In this document: positions 1 through 8,616 of the stretch, in pieces | Position numbering within the stretch: the stretch's first letter is position 1 | How the letters are laid out: each line of letters opens with the position of its first letter | Assembly: GCA_035502775.1 (NCBI GenBank) | Contig: DATJUB010000023.1 | Location: 23,087 to 87,086, forward strand | Source: 67-14 sp035502775 | GTDB taxonomy: Bacteria; Actinomycetota; Thermoleophilia; Solirubrobacterales; 70-9 | DNA length: 64,000 nucleotides | Direction of reading: 5' to 3' | Program-made: the position numbers and the translations under genes | The notes under the pieces: generated by a model | Seen by the model: only the letters and a program-made list of their open reading frames with translations | Told to the model about the DNA's origin: nothing | The model's database searches: none

Positions 1-567
1 TTCGGCCATCCCGGTTCGAGCATGCATGCTCGCCGGATGATCGGGATCGCAGAGCAGGAGCCGAATCTCGACAAGTTCCTGACCGTCTTCGAGACCCTGC
101 TCTACCACGGCGGCTACTACGGCATGGACCGCTCCGAGGCGAGTGAACGGGCCGAGCAGATGATCGACGCGTTCGACCTGCGGGCCAAGCGAGACGTCGA
201 GGCACCCAAGCTTTCCGGTGGCATGCGGCGGCGCCTCCTGCTCGCCCGCGCCCTGCTCCACCGGCCGAACCTGGTGATCCTCGACGAACCGACCGCCGGG
301 GTCGATCTCGAGCTGCGCCACGAGCTCTGGAGCTACATCCGCAAGCTCCACGAGCAGGGCACCACGATCCTGCTGACCACCCACTATCTGGAAGAGGCCG
401 AGGCGCTCTGCGATGAGATCGCGATGATCAGCGGAGGACAGATCGTGGCCCGGGACACCGCCGCGGGACTGAAGGACATGCACGGCGTCGAAACCCTCGA
501 GGAGGTCTACCTGAAGACGGTGGCCGGGGGCAAGATCCATCTGGCGGAAGAGGCGGCCCGCCCATGA
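1..567 (+). CDS. ABC-2 type transporter ATP-binding protein (5' truncated by window edge)
   Basis: ATPase subunit of an ABC exporter that powers the permease encoded two genes downstream. The frame is open from base 1, so the N-terminus with the Walker A loop lies outside the window. What remains shows the signature LSGGMRRRLLLARALL, Walker B LVILDEPTAGVD, the H-loop in LLTTHYLEEAEALCD, and the C-terminal extension usual in drug or polysaccharide exporter ATPases of the DrrA/CcmA type. Its stop overlaps the start of the next gene by four bases (ATGA), so the two are translationally coupled. The family is clear; the substrate cannot be told. Confidence 0.93.
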   Translation, partial: FGHPGSSMHARRMIGIAEQEPNLDKFLTVFETLLYHGGYYGMDRSEASERAEQMIDAFDLRAKRDVEAPKLSGGMRRRLLLARALLHRPNLVILDEPTAGVDLELRHELWSYIRKLHEQGTTILLTTHYLEEAEALCDEIAMISGGQIVARDTAAGLKDMHGVETLEEVYLKTVAGGKIHLAEEAARP

Positions 568-1469
568 GCCGGGTCGGATACATCGGGCTCGGCATCATGG
601 GACGGCCCGCGGCCAAGAACCTGATGGATGCCGGACATCGGCTCACCGTCGCGACCCGCACCCAGTCCCGTGCCGAACCCCTGGTCGAGGCCGGAGCGGC
701 TCTGGCCGACACTCCGGCCGAGGTCGCCGCGGCATCGGAAGTGGTCTTCCTCAACCTGCCCGACACACCGGACGTCGAGCTGGTCCTGTTCGGCGAAGGG
801 GGTGCGATCGAGGCCGAGAGCTTTGACGGCCTGATCATCGACATGAGTACGATCGATCCGGCGGCGACCGTGGATTTCTCCGCACGCCTGAAGGATCGGG
901 GAATCGAGTTCGTCGACGCCCCCGTCTCGGGCGGCGAGGCCGGGGCGATCGCCGGCACCCTCTCGGTCATGGCCGGTGGGAGCGACGAGGCTTTCGGCCG
1001 GGCCCTGCCCTACCTTCGGGTGATCGGCGAACGCATCACCCACGTCGGACCCTCCGGCGGAGGCCAGGTCGTCAAGGCCTGCAACCAGCTGCTGGTCGCG
1101 AGCAACGTGCGAGCCGTGGCCGAGGCGATGGTGCTGGCGGAACGTTCCGGACTGATCGATCCCGCGGTCATGCGGGAAGCGGTCACCGGTGGTTTCGCCG
1201 ATAGCAAGGTTCTCCAGCACCATGGTCTGAACATGCTCGAAGGCAGGTTCGATCCCGGGTTCAAGGTAGAGCTGCACGCCAAGGACGCGCGTATCGTGGG
1301 CGCCCTCGCGGCCCGCTCGAACGCTCCGGTCGAGGCCTTCGAGGTCGCCCGCGACTCACTCGGCGGGCTGGTCGATTCAGGCCGCGGTGGGCTCGACAAC
1401 TCGGCGATGATCGAGTTGCTGCGCGAGCAGGCCGAGGAGAACGCCGGACGGAAAACCAGCGAGTCGTGA
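564..1469 (+). CDS. NAD(P)-dependent beta-hydroxyacid dehydrogenase (GarR/HIBADH-like)
   Basis: Predicted cytoplasmic dehydrogenase of the 3-hydroxyisobutyrate / tartronate-semialdehyde reductase family, about 301 residues, the usual length. The N-terminus carries the Rossmann dinucleotide-binding motif (VGYIGLGIMGRPAAKNL). The substrate-binding signature DAPVSGGEAGA lies near residue 117, and the catalytic-lysine segment GGGQVVKACNQLL near residue 168 follows the family pattern. It sits between an ABC ATPase and its permease with four-base overlaps on both sides, so all three are probably one transcript. Why a metabolic enzyme interrupts an exporter operon is unclear. The specific substrate cannot be assigned from sequence. 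Confidence 0.9.
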   Translation: MSRVGYIGLGIMGRPAAKNLMDAGHRLTVATRTQSRAEPLVEAGAALADTPAEVAAASEVVFLNLPDTPDVELVLFGEGGAIEAESFDGLIIDMSTIDPAATVDFSARLKDRGIEFVDAPVSGGEAGAIAGTLSVMAGGSDEAFGRALPYLRVIGERITHVGPSGGGQVVKACNQLLVASNVRAVAEAMVLAERSGLIDPAVMREAVTGGFADSKVLQHHGLNMLEGRFDPGFKVELHAKDARIVGALAARSNAPVEAFEVARDSLGGLVDSGRGGLDNSAMIELLREQAEENAGRKTSES

Positions 1470-2260
1470 ACCCGCTGCCCCCGGTTCAAGTGGAGCCACA
1501 TCCGTGGCGCGGACTCGCCTGGCTTTCGCGTCGCGAGTGCCACCGCGTACTGAAGCTCTGGAAGCAAACCATCCTCGCCCCGGTGATCTCGGCCCTGCTC
1601 TTCATGGTCGTGTTCGGCCTCTCGCTCGGTGACAGCATCGCCGAGATCAACGGCTTCGAGTATCAGGTCTACATCGTGCCGGGCCTGATCGCGATGGCGA
1701 TGGCGCAGGCCGCCTACTCGAACAATTCCAGCACGATCTTCCAGGCCCGCAACGACCGCTACCTGGACGACATCCTGTCCGCCCCGATGAGCGCCTGGCA
1801 GGTCCATCTCGGCTACCTGATCGGTGGCGCGATGCGCTCGCTTCTGATCGGAGCGCTGCTCACCGCCGTCGCCCTGCCGCTCACCAGCGCACCACTGGAT
1901 CATCCGTTCGAGCTCCTGCTCGCAGTGCTTCTGATGACCACCGCCTTCGGATCGCTGGGGATCATCGTGGGCATCTACGCGCAGTCCTGGGACAACCAGT
2001 CCTTCATCAACAACATCGTAATCCTGCCCCTGATATTCCTGGGCGGGGTCTTCTACTCGGTGACGAGACTCGGTTCGCCCTGGGAGCAGATATCGCACTT
2101 CAACCCGCTCTTCTACGTGGTCGACGCGGTCCGGTTCGGATTCCTCGGAAACAGTGATGTGGAGCCGATTCTCTCGCTCGGTGTGGTCGCGGTGATCACC
2201 GTTCTCCTGCTCGGCTGGTCGCAGTATCTGTTCTCCACGGGGCATCGCCTGAAACCCTGA
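1466..2260 (+). CDS. ABC-2 type transporter permease
   Basis: Integral membrane permease of about 264 residues with six predicted membrane segments, for example around TILAPVISALLFMVVFGLSL near the N-terminus and SLGVVAVITVLLLGWSQYLF near the C-terminus. The layout matches the ABC2_membrane family (DrrB/NodJ type). The start is GTG and overlaps the preceding dehydrogenase stop. It should pair with the ATPase at the left edge to form an exporter of lipid, polysaccharide or drug. No promoter is visible between the three genes. The family is secure; the substrate is not. Confidence 0.92.
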   Translation: MNPLPPVQVEPHPWRGLAWLSRRECHRVLKLWKQTILAPVISALLFMVVFGLSLGDSIAEINGFEYQVYIVPGLIAMAMAQAAYSNNSSTIFQARNDRYLDDILSAPMSAWQVHLGYLIGGAMRSLLIGALLTAVALPLTSAPLDHPFELLLAVLLMTTAFGSLGIIVGIYAQSWDNQSFINNIVILPLIFLGGVFYSVTRLGSPWEQISHFNPLFYVVDAVRFGFLGNSDVEPILSLGVVAVITVLLLGWSQYLFSTGHRLKP

Positions 2261-2365
2261 GTACGCCTATCCGGCGGCCCCGAAACCGACCGGCGTACGG
2301 ATGTGTACCTGATAGCTTCGCGCTCGCGTCAGTTTTCTGGAGAGGACAACAAGGAGCGTGGGTAG

Positions 2366-4084
2366 ATGAGAGGTTGCGGTTTCGCGGGAGCTGTGCAGGG
2401 AAGGGAGCGAGCCACCGGGAGAGCTTGGATTTCGGTGGCGATCCTGTGCCTTGCGGCTGCCTTCATGACCTGGAGCTCGCCGGCCGCGGCCGACGACGGA
2501 TCATTGACGATGACACTCGATTCGGGCGTGATCAACCTGGGAACGACGACCGGTGTGAAGGTGATCGATCCGGGGGCGACGCCGCCCGATCCGCCCGCGA
2601 CTCTGAACGCCACGTTGACCGAGGGAGGCGCCGTGTCCACGCCGACCGGAGGCTTCGTCTTCCCGACCAAGGTGATCGAGGACCTTTCGGCATCCGGTCT
2701 TCTCGTTGACGCGAAGATCGAGATCTCCGCGACCTCGACCATCACCGGCACTTTCGACCGGGTCACCGGCGCTTCGGCGATCACGGTCCCGGCCCAGGCC
2801 CTGATCTCAGTGTATCCCGCCGATTCCACCGAGGATCCGCTGGGAGTCTGCAGAGTCTCCGGCTTCACGCTGGGGCTCTCGACCACCGGCACGCTGGTCG
2901 ACCCCGGTGTTCCGGGCGCGACCCCGCCGCATCCCCCGGCCAACTATCCGGCGGCCGCCTTCGCACCGCCGTCGGGCGACGGAGCGATGGTCTCCCTGTG
3001 GGCCGGCCTGCCGGCGTCCAGCGCCGAGGGCGGATCTCTGCCCGCCGTGGTCTGTCCCGCGGTCGATGGCCTGATCGGCGGATCGGGCGGTATCTGGCTC
3101 GGTGGCACCGCAACCCCGTCGGCGGGCCCGGTACAGCTGCCGCCGTCGGAGGCGCCGGACATCACGGCCGCCCCGGAGGTGACCACCGGTTCGACCGCCG
3201 CCGAGTTCGAGTACGAGCAGGGTGCCGGCGAGGATCAGCCGGTGAACAAGTTCCAGTGTCGTCTCGACTCGAGCGCGTCTGACGCCTGGGAGGCATGCGG
3301 ATCCGGGGCGACTTCGGGCTCGAACGAGTATTCGGGCCTGGAGCCCGGTGAACACAAGTTCGACGTGAGGGCTGGGAACGACTCGGGCTACGGTCCGGTC
3401 GCCAGCCACGAATGGACGATCATCGCCGCGCCGGCCGTGGCGCCGAAGATCCTCACGTCACCACCGGCCGATGGCACCGACACCTCCGCCACGTTCACGT
3501 TCGAGAAGGGAATGGGCGAAGAACAGCCGGTGGACGGGTTCGAGTGCAGGCTGGATTCGGCCGCGGGTTGGAGCGCCTGTGACAGCGGGTCGCAGACCTA
3601 TTCCGGGCTCGCCGTGGGCGACCACGAGTTCGAGGTGAGGGCCGGGAACGAGATCGGTACCGGACCGGTGTCGTCGTACTCCTGGAAGGTGTCGGCGGTG
3701 AAGCCGCCGGACCCGACCTGTGCGGAGGATCCGAGCCAGTCGAACTGCCTCGGAAGGCTCGGCCGGGTGGCGATCACGCCGAAGTCGAAGAAGGTGAAGC
3801 GCGGCAAGGCAGCGACCTTCAAAGTCGGTGTCACCAATTCAGGCGACGGTGCCGCCCGCTCCGTGAGGGCCTGTCTGACCGCGCCGAAGAAGCAGCTCAA
3901 AACGCTCGGCGGTGCCTGCAGGACGATCACTTCCATCGATCCGGGCAAGACCGGCACCGTGACATTCAAGGTCAGGGTGACCAGGAAGGCGAAACCGGGC
4001 AAGAAGGCGATCGTAAAGGTCAAGGCAACCGGTGTCGGCCTGAACGCGGTCTCCGCGAAAGCGACGGTGAAGTTCGCCAAGTAG
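2366..4084 (+). CDS. Secreted multidomain surface protein with two-cysteine Ig-like modules and basic C-terminal module
   Basis: About 572 residues. A Sec signal peptide (hydrophobic stretch at residues 20-38, AAA cleavage site near 43) is followed by a beta-rich N-terminal domain to about residue 250. That domain is clearly paralogous to the one at 9935-11284: both contain FSLGLSTTG/FTLGLSTTG and VCPAVDGLIGG. Two tandem Ig-like modules follow (about 262-355 and 360-442), each with a Cys pair and the pattern VRAGN...GPV. The end is a lysine-rich two-cysteine beta module (about 465-572). There is no LPXTG motif or C-terminal membrane anchor. The start is fixed by AAGGAG at 2351-2356, nine bases upstream. 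A strong terminator follows. The function is unknown; a cell-surface role is inferred. Confidence 0.85.
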   Translation: MRGCGFAGAVQGRERATGRAWISVAILCLAAAFMTWSSPAAADDGSLTMTLDSGVINLGTTTGVKVIDPGATPPDPPATLNATLTEGGAVSTPTGGFVFPTKVIEDLSASGLLVDAKIEISATSTITGTFDRVTGASAITVPAQALISVYPADSTEDPLGVCRVSGFTLGLSTTGTLVDPGVPGATPPHPPANYPAAAFAPPSGDGAMVSLWAGLPASSAEGGSLPAVVCPAVDGLIGGSGGIWLGGTATPSAGPVQLPPSEAPDITAAPEVTTGSTAAEFEYEQGAGEDQPVNKFQCRLDSSASDAWEACGSGATSGSNEYSGLEPGEHKFDVRAGNDSGYGPVASHEWTIIAAPAVAPKILTSPPADGTDTSATFTFEKGMGEEQPVDGFECRLDSAAGWSACDSGSQTYSGLAVGDHEFEVRAGNEIGTGPVSSYSWKVSAVKPPDPTCAEDPSQSNCLGRLGRVAITPKSKKVKRGKAATFKVGVTNSGDGAARSVRACLTAPKKQLKTLGGACRTITSIDPGKTGTVTFKVRVTRKAKPGKKAIVKVKATGVGLNAVSAKATVKFAK

Positions 4085-4110
4085 CGAGCCCCACTCCTAT
4101 TCATAAACAC

Positions 4111-4177
4111 CGTTCAGTAAGCGCCCCGAGCTGTTTTTTTGGCTTGGGGCGCTATTTTTTTGCCCGCTTACTGAACG
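4111..4177 (+). terminator. Nested double inverted repeat containing an intrinsic terminator
   Basis: The inner hairpin pairs 4120-4131 with 4142-4153 (AGCGCCCCGAGC with GCTTGGGGCGCT, one G-U pair). It has a T7 tract in its loop and a T7 tract directly after it. An outer perfect 13-bp repeat (CGTTCAGTAAGCG at 4111-4123, CGCTTACTGAACG at 4165-4177) encloses it and competes for the same GCG bases. It ends the gene at 2366-4084. The outer arms make alternative folds possible. Confidence 0.88.
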
Positions 4178-4276
4178 TATCTTTATAAGAATCCTCACAT
4201 GTTCAACACAGATACAGGAGTACATGATACGTTCGAAAAGAGGTTATTTAGGGGAATCTCTAGAGGAGGAGTAGAA

Positions 4277-7200
4277 GTGTCTAGCCACTCATGTAAGGGG
4301 TCGCGGCCCGTGGGTCACGCGATCAAGGTAGGCGACATGGGAGCTGTCCCGAGAGGGTCAACTCGTCGCGGCATCACCTGGATGGCGGCTCTGTTCGCCG
4401 TCCTTTTCGCAGCATCGCTTTCAATGGCCGCACCGTCGTTCGCGTCCGCGGCGGCGGAAGTGACCGCACAGATTTCACATCTGCCGGCCGGCAATCTGAA
4501 GACCGGCGAGCAGTTCACCGCGGAGATCAAGCTCAAGAACACGGGCGATGCGCCGACCGCTCCGGGCGCGACTCCGACCGACGCACTCGGGTTCTCGGTC
4601 GAGATACCGGAGTCCCTCGAGTACATCAGCGCCACCCCGGCCGACCCGGTCTGGTGGTCGAATCCGCAGTTCCCGACCGGCTGCTTCTCGATCAGCCTCG
4701 GCGCCACCCAGCTCGGTTGCTACGGCGATCCGAACGAGGTACTGGCCCCCGGAGAGACGAGCCCGGCGGTGAACGTGAAGCTGCGCGTCAAGCCGAGTTC
4801 GAGCGGCACGGTCGATCTCAACGTTTCGTCGTTGGGCGGCGGTGGCGGCAACGTCAACGGATTGGACTCATTCCAGATCACTCCGTCGCCTTCACTCAGC
4901 CTGGACAAGTCGCATTCCGGCCTGTTCAAGCGAAGCTCACAGGCCACGTATGACCTGACGGTCACCAACGACGGGCCCTTGCCGACGACCGGCACCGTGA
5001 TCATCACCGACGAGCTGCCGGCCGGACTCACCTACGACGGTGCGAGCTCCACCGGAAACTACTGGAGCTGCGCCGATGCCGGACAGGTGGTCACCTGCAC
5101 CGGTCCCGCGGTCATCGCCAGCGGTGAATCGGCTCCGACACTCCACCTCGACGTGAATGTCGATGCCGGGGCGCCGAGCGAGGTGACCAACACCGCGACC
5201 GTGACCAGCACGGGCGCGACACCGGGCGAGGCGAGCGATCCGACCCCGATCTACTCGGCGAACGCCAAGCTGATCAGGTACTCGGTGAATCCGACCGAGG
5301 TCGCTTCACAGACAGAAGGCGTCGGTTCTTTCTTCCGGCTCCGCAATCTGTTCAACGACACGAACGTGTTCCTGGATTTCACCCAGCTGGTCAACAAGCC
5401 GGTCTTCACGGGCGCGTTCGAGCCGGGTGACGAGAGTGTCTCGATCGATCCGAGCGGAGTTGACTTCCCGACCTACACGATCCCGAATCTGGATGCCGGG
5501 CTCGCGCTGGGAGCGACGAAGATCTTCGTCGATGTGGACGTCGACTTCGTTCCGACCGGATCCTGGACGGGTTCGTACGACCCGGCCACCGGCGAATCGA
5601 GCCTCAACATGAAGGTCAACATCGTTCTCAACATCAAGTTGGCTTCACTGATTCCCGGCCTGTTGGTCGGTACCTGTGAAACCGGCCAGACCGATGTCGA
5701 TCCGCTCACCACGGGCAGTCTCGCGCCACCGGATCCGGATGTCGTTCCGTCACCAGTGACCGCCGGTCAGCCCTTCGGTGCTGACAGCAACGGTGCCCTG
5801 ATCAACAACAGCGTTGCCGTATCGGGTGTCGGTTGCCCCTACGTCAACCCGCTGATCACCGCACTCGCCGGACTCGATGCGGCCGGCCTGGCATCCGCGG
5901 TGAACGGCCTGCTCGGCACGCCGGCACCGACCGGAGCGACCGACATCCGCCTGGAGACGCATGCCGCGTTCCCGGAGGACAACGCCGCGCTGACCATGAA
6001 GGTCGCCCCGGTCGACAAGATCGTGCTCGGCACAGGTGGTGCCTACAAGTACGACATCGTGAACGAGAGTTCCGAACCGACCGACGGCAGCACGATCAGC
6101 GTCACCAACACGCTGCCGGACGGTTTGGCCTACGTCGATTCGGCCGGATCCGATCCGAGCTGGAACTGCTCGGCCACGGGCCAAGATGTCACCTGCGACA
6201 ACAACGGGACGTACGCGGCCGGCGAGACCCTGCCGACATTGCGCGTCAATGTGAGCACGACCGGTGAGACGGCGTATCCGTCGGTCGCCAATTTCGCTTC
6301 CGTCGAGGGAGGTGGATCCGAAGGGGAGTTCATCGCGTCGCATATGACGAAGATCTCCGCTCCCGGTTTCGCCCTCGCGATGACCAGCGATACCGGCAAC
6401 CACAACGTCGGGTCCACCTCGATCATGCGGCCCGGTGTCCGGAACTCCGGCACCGAGCCGACCGCGGGTGAGATCACTCTCGTCGGCACGCTCCCGAGGG
6501 GCATGACGTACGTATCCGCTGCCGGGACCGGTGGTTTCACCTGCACCGCGGGTGCGGCCAGCGCGACCGGTCAGACGGTGACCTGCAAGACCAGCACGCC
6601 GGTTGCGGCCGGCGCCACGGTCACTCCGCAGATCACCGTCGCGGTGAACAGTGCCGCTGCCGATTCGGTCAGCACCAGCTGGGCGGTCAGTGGAGGCGGG
6701 GCCCCAGCGGCCGCGAACTCCAACGTCACCTCGGCCGTCCGGCCGGTGGTCCAGTCGGAGCTGTCGGTCACATCCACCCACACGGGTGATTTCGCGGTCG
6801 GCGCTCAGGGCGAGTACACGATCGTCCTGAAGAACACCGGCCTCGGCACCACCGGAACCAACCCGGTGACCGTGACCACCAACCTGCCGGACGGACTCCG
6901 GTTCGTGAGTGCCTCGCCCAGCGGTGGCACGAACTACTGGCAGTGCTCCGCCAGCGGCCAGACGGTCGAATGCGGCAACACCACGCCTGCCGGTGTGGGC
7001 AAGCCGATCGCCGCAGGTGGTTCCGCGACACCGCTGGTCATCACGGTCGACGTGGAGAACGGCGCCTACCCGAGCGTCACCAACCGCGTCACCGCGAGCG
7101 GCGGAGCGGCATCGAATGTCGCCAATGGTTCCGACCCCACGAATGTGACGGCCGCGACCACGCTCGGAATCATCAAGTCGCACGAGGGCAAGTTCACGGC

Positions 7201-8248
7201 CGGCGAGGATGGAAGTTTCAACCTCGAGGTCTACAACTCGTCACCGGTCGATTCGAGTGGCACCATCACCGTCTCCGACACGCTCCCGGCCGGGCTGACC
7301 TTCGTGTCAGCCGACTCGGCGGGCGGGTACTGGAGCTGTGACGACGCCGCACAGGTGGTCACCTGCACCAGTGAGGCGGTCATTCCGGCCGGAGATTCCG
7401 CGCCGGACCTGACTATCACCACCGGTGTCGGTGAGGCCGCGGTTCCGGGTGTGACCAATACCGGCACCGTGTCCGGCGGGGGCATGAGCGGCGACGCAGA
7501 GTCGAGCGACTCGGTGATCGTCGATCCGGCCCCGCCGATCCCGCCGAACCCGAACAAGCCGATCCTCTCGATCGACAAGTCCCATCAGGGTGATTTCAAG
7601 GCGGGACAGTCCGGCGAGTACAGGATCGTGGTGTCGAACGATGGTGAAGTTCCGACCTCCGGGACGATCACCGCGACCGACGCGCTGCCGATCGGGCTCA
7701 CATATGAGAGCGCGGCCGGTGACGGCTGGAATTGCTCGGCCAGCGGTCAGAAGGTCAACTGCACGAGTGACGCGGTCGTGGCCGCGGGTGCGGATGCGTC
7801 CGCCATCACCCTGAAGGTCAAGGTCGATGGGGACGCCGCTCCCGGCGTGACCAACACGGCCTCGGTCCAGGGTGGCGGAGCGGTCGCCCAGGCGATCGCC
7901 TACGACCCGACCAAGGTCCAGGCCGGCAGTCCGAAGATCACCGCGGTGAAGGTCTCCCCCGCCAAGAAGTCGGTCAAGGCCGGCAAGGCGGTGACCCTCA
8001 CGGTCAAGGTGACCAACGGCGGCGACGCGGCGGCGAGTGGAGTGTCCGTCTGCGCCTCTGGTCCGGCCAAGAAGGTCAAGGTGCCCGGATGCACGACGAC
8101 CGACATCGCGGCCGGCGCGACCTCGAGCGTGAAGCTCAAGGTCAAGGCCGCGAAGAAGGCCAAGGGCAAGGCCACCGTGAAGGTGACCGCCAAGTCCGGT
8201 GCCGCCGGCAGCAGGTCGGCGAGCTCGAAGCTGACGATCAAGAAGTAA
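4277..8248 (+). CDS. Giant secreted DUF11-type repeat protein
   Basis: About 1323 residues. I chose the GTG at 4277 because AGGAGGAG ends six bases upstream and an ideal signal peptide follows; the frame is open back to an ATG at 4199. The signal peptide ends near ASAAAEV. After an N-terminal DUF11-like domain come six DUF11-type beta repeats of about 100-120 residues. Each has the pattern G.(Y/F)...V.N.G...T.G.I.V.(D/N).LP.GL.Y.SA...W.C.(A/S).GQ.V.C. One linker region contains a domain resembling the protein at 39772-40962 (SYDPATGESSLNMKVNI). The C-terminus is the lysine-rich module (AKKVKVPGCTTTDIAAGATS). There is no sorting signal. Proteins of this type are generally surface stalks or adhesins; the ligand is unknown. 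Confidence 0.88.
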   Translation: MSSHSCKGSRPVGHAIKVGDMGAVPRGSTRRGITWMAALFAVLFAASLSMAAPSFASAAAEVTAQISHLPAGNLKTGEQFTAEIKLKNTGDAPTAPGATPTDALGFSVEIPESLEYISATPADPVWWSNPQFPTGCFSISLGATQLGCYGDPNEVLAPGETSPAVNVKLRVKPSSSGTVDLNVSSLGGGGGNVNGLDSFQITPSPSLSLDKSHSGLFKRSSQATYDLTVTNDGPLPTTGTVIITDELPAGLTYDGASSTGNYWSCADAGQVVTCTGPAVIASGESAPTLHLDVNVDAGAPSEVTNTATVTSTGATPGEASDPTPIYSANAKLIRYSVNPTEVASQTEGVGSFFRLRNLFNDTNVFLDFTQLVNKPVFTGAFEPGDESVSIDPSGVDFPTYTIPNLDAGLALGATKIFVDVDVDFVPTGSWTGSYDPATGESSLNMKVNIVLNIKLASLIPGLLVGTCETGQTDVDPLTTGSLAPPDPDVVPSPVTAGQPFGADSNGALINNSVAVSGVGCPYVNPLITALAGLDAAGLASAVNGLLGTPAPTGATDIRLETHAAFPEDNAALTMKVAPVDKIVLGTGGAYKYDIVNESSEPTDGSTISVTNTLPDGLAYVDSAGSDPSWNCSATGQDVTCDNNGTYAAGETLPTLRVNVSTTGETAYPSVANFASVEGGGSEGEFIASHMTKISAPGFALAMTSDTGNHNVGSTSIMRPGVRNSGTEPTAGEITLVGTLPRGMTYVSAAGTGGFTCTAGAASATGQTVTCKTSTPVAAGATVTPQITVAVNSAAADSVSTSWAVSGGGAPAAANSNVTSAVRPVVQSELSVTSTHTGDFAVGAQGEYTIVLKNTGLGTTGTNPVTVTTNLPDGLRFVSASPSGGTNYWQCSASGQTVECGNTTPAGVGKPIAAGGSATPLVITVDVENGAYPSVTNRVTASGGAASNVANGSDPTNVTAATTLGIIKSHEGKFTAGEDGSFNLEVYNSSPVDSSGTITVSDTLPAGLTFVSADSAGGYWSCDDAAQVVTCTSEAVIPAGDSAPDLTITTGVGEAAVPGVTNTGTVSGGGMSGDAESSDSVIVDPAPPIPPNPNKPILSIDKSHQGDFKAGQSGEYRIVVSNDGEVPTSGTITATDALPIGLTYESAAGDGWNCSASGQKVNCTSDAVVAAGADASAITLKVKVDGDAAPGVTNTASVQGGGAVAQAIAYDPTKVQAGSPKITAVKVSPAKKSVKAGKAVTLTVKVTNGGDAAASGVSVCASGPAKKVKVPGCTTTDIAAGATSSVKLKVKAAKKAKGKATVKVTAKSGAAGSRSASSKLTIKK

Positions 8249-8270
8249 GACAGGGATGAAAGTCAGACTG

Positions 8271-8303
8271 AAAGGGGCGGCCTTCGGGCCGCCCCTTTCT
8301 TTT
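8271..8303 (+). terminator. Intrinsic terminator of the DUF11 protein gene
   Basis: Twelve-bp perfect stem (AAAGGGGCGGCC / GGCCGCCCCTTT) with a TTCG tetraloop, followed by CTTTT, 22 bases after the stop codon. This is a textbook rho-independent terminator. Confidence 0.95.
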
Positions 8304-8616
8304 CCGGTCGCGGGCTCCATCGCGCGACCAACGGAGATCCTGCTTCGGAGAGGAGAGCGCATGAGCGCATCGAAATGAGCGCGATGGTGGGTCCTCCACC
8401 ATCGCGCTCGGTTTGGTGTCCTCCATGACCGGCTTCGCGACATGTCGCGAGCCCCAAACTTCGACAAACCGATTCGGCTCTTGAGCCGAGATGACGATCC
8501 CCTCGTGGCCCGCACCTCGATCCAAACCACCGAACTGGATTCACTCTAGCAGTTCTGAGTAATCACTTGTTCCTGATTTGTGAAGTCGTCCCGGACCGGA
8601 AGCGCGGGGCCGCCAT
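8304..8616. other. Convergent intergenic region with 14-bp hairpin and a sequence shared with the 16.5-kb region
   Basis: No gene is supported here. It lies between the ends of two convergent genes. A perfect 14-bp hairpin (8377-8390 with 8396-8409) is followed after eight bases by GTCCTCCATGACC (8418-8430). Next come the perfect palindrome TCGCGACATGTCGCGA and a GTTTGG/CCAAAC outer pairing. The same order of hairpin, eight bases and GTCYTCCATGACC occurs at 16544-16600, so this is a repeated element and not only a terminator. On the minus strand it could end the RTX-like gene. Confidence 0.6.

Noticed and set aside
1010..2245. Long minus-strand open frame of 411 codons
   Set aside because: It lies opposite well-supported dehydrogenase and permease genes; composition is His/Asp/Arg-rich, as expected for antisense frames in high-GC DNA.
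4199..4276. N-terminal extension of the DUF11 protein from ATG 4199
   Set aside because: No ribosome-binding site before it, and it would bury the signal peptide; GTG 4277 has AGGAGGAG.
5750..8530. Long minus-strand frames opposite the DUF11 protein
   Set aside because: Low-complexity Arg/Gly translations without ribosome-binding sites; the plus-strand protein has clear repeats and a signal peptide.
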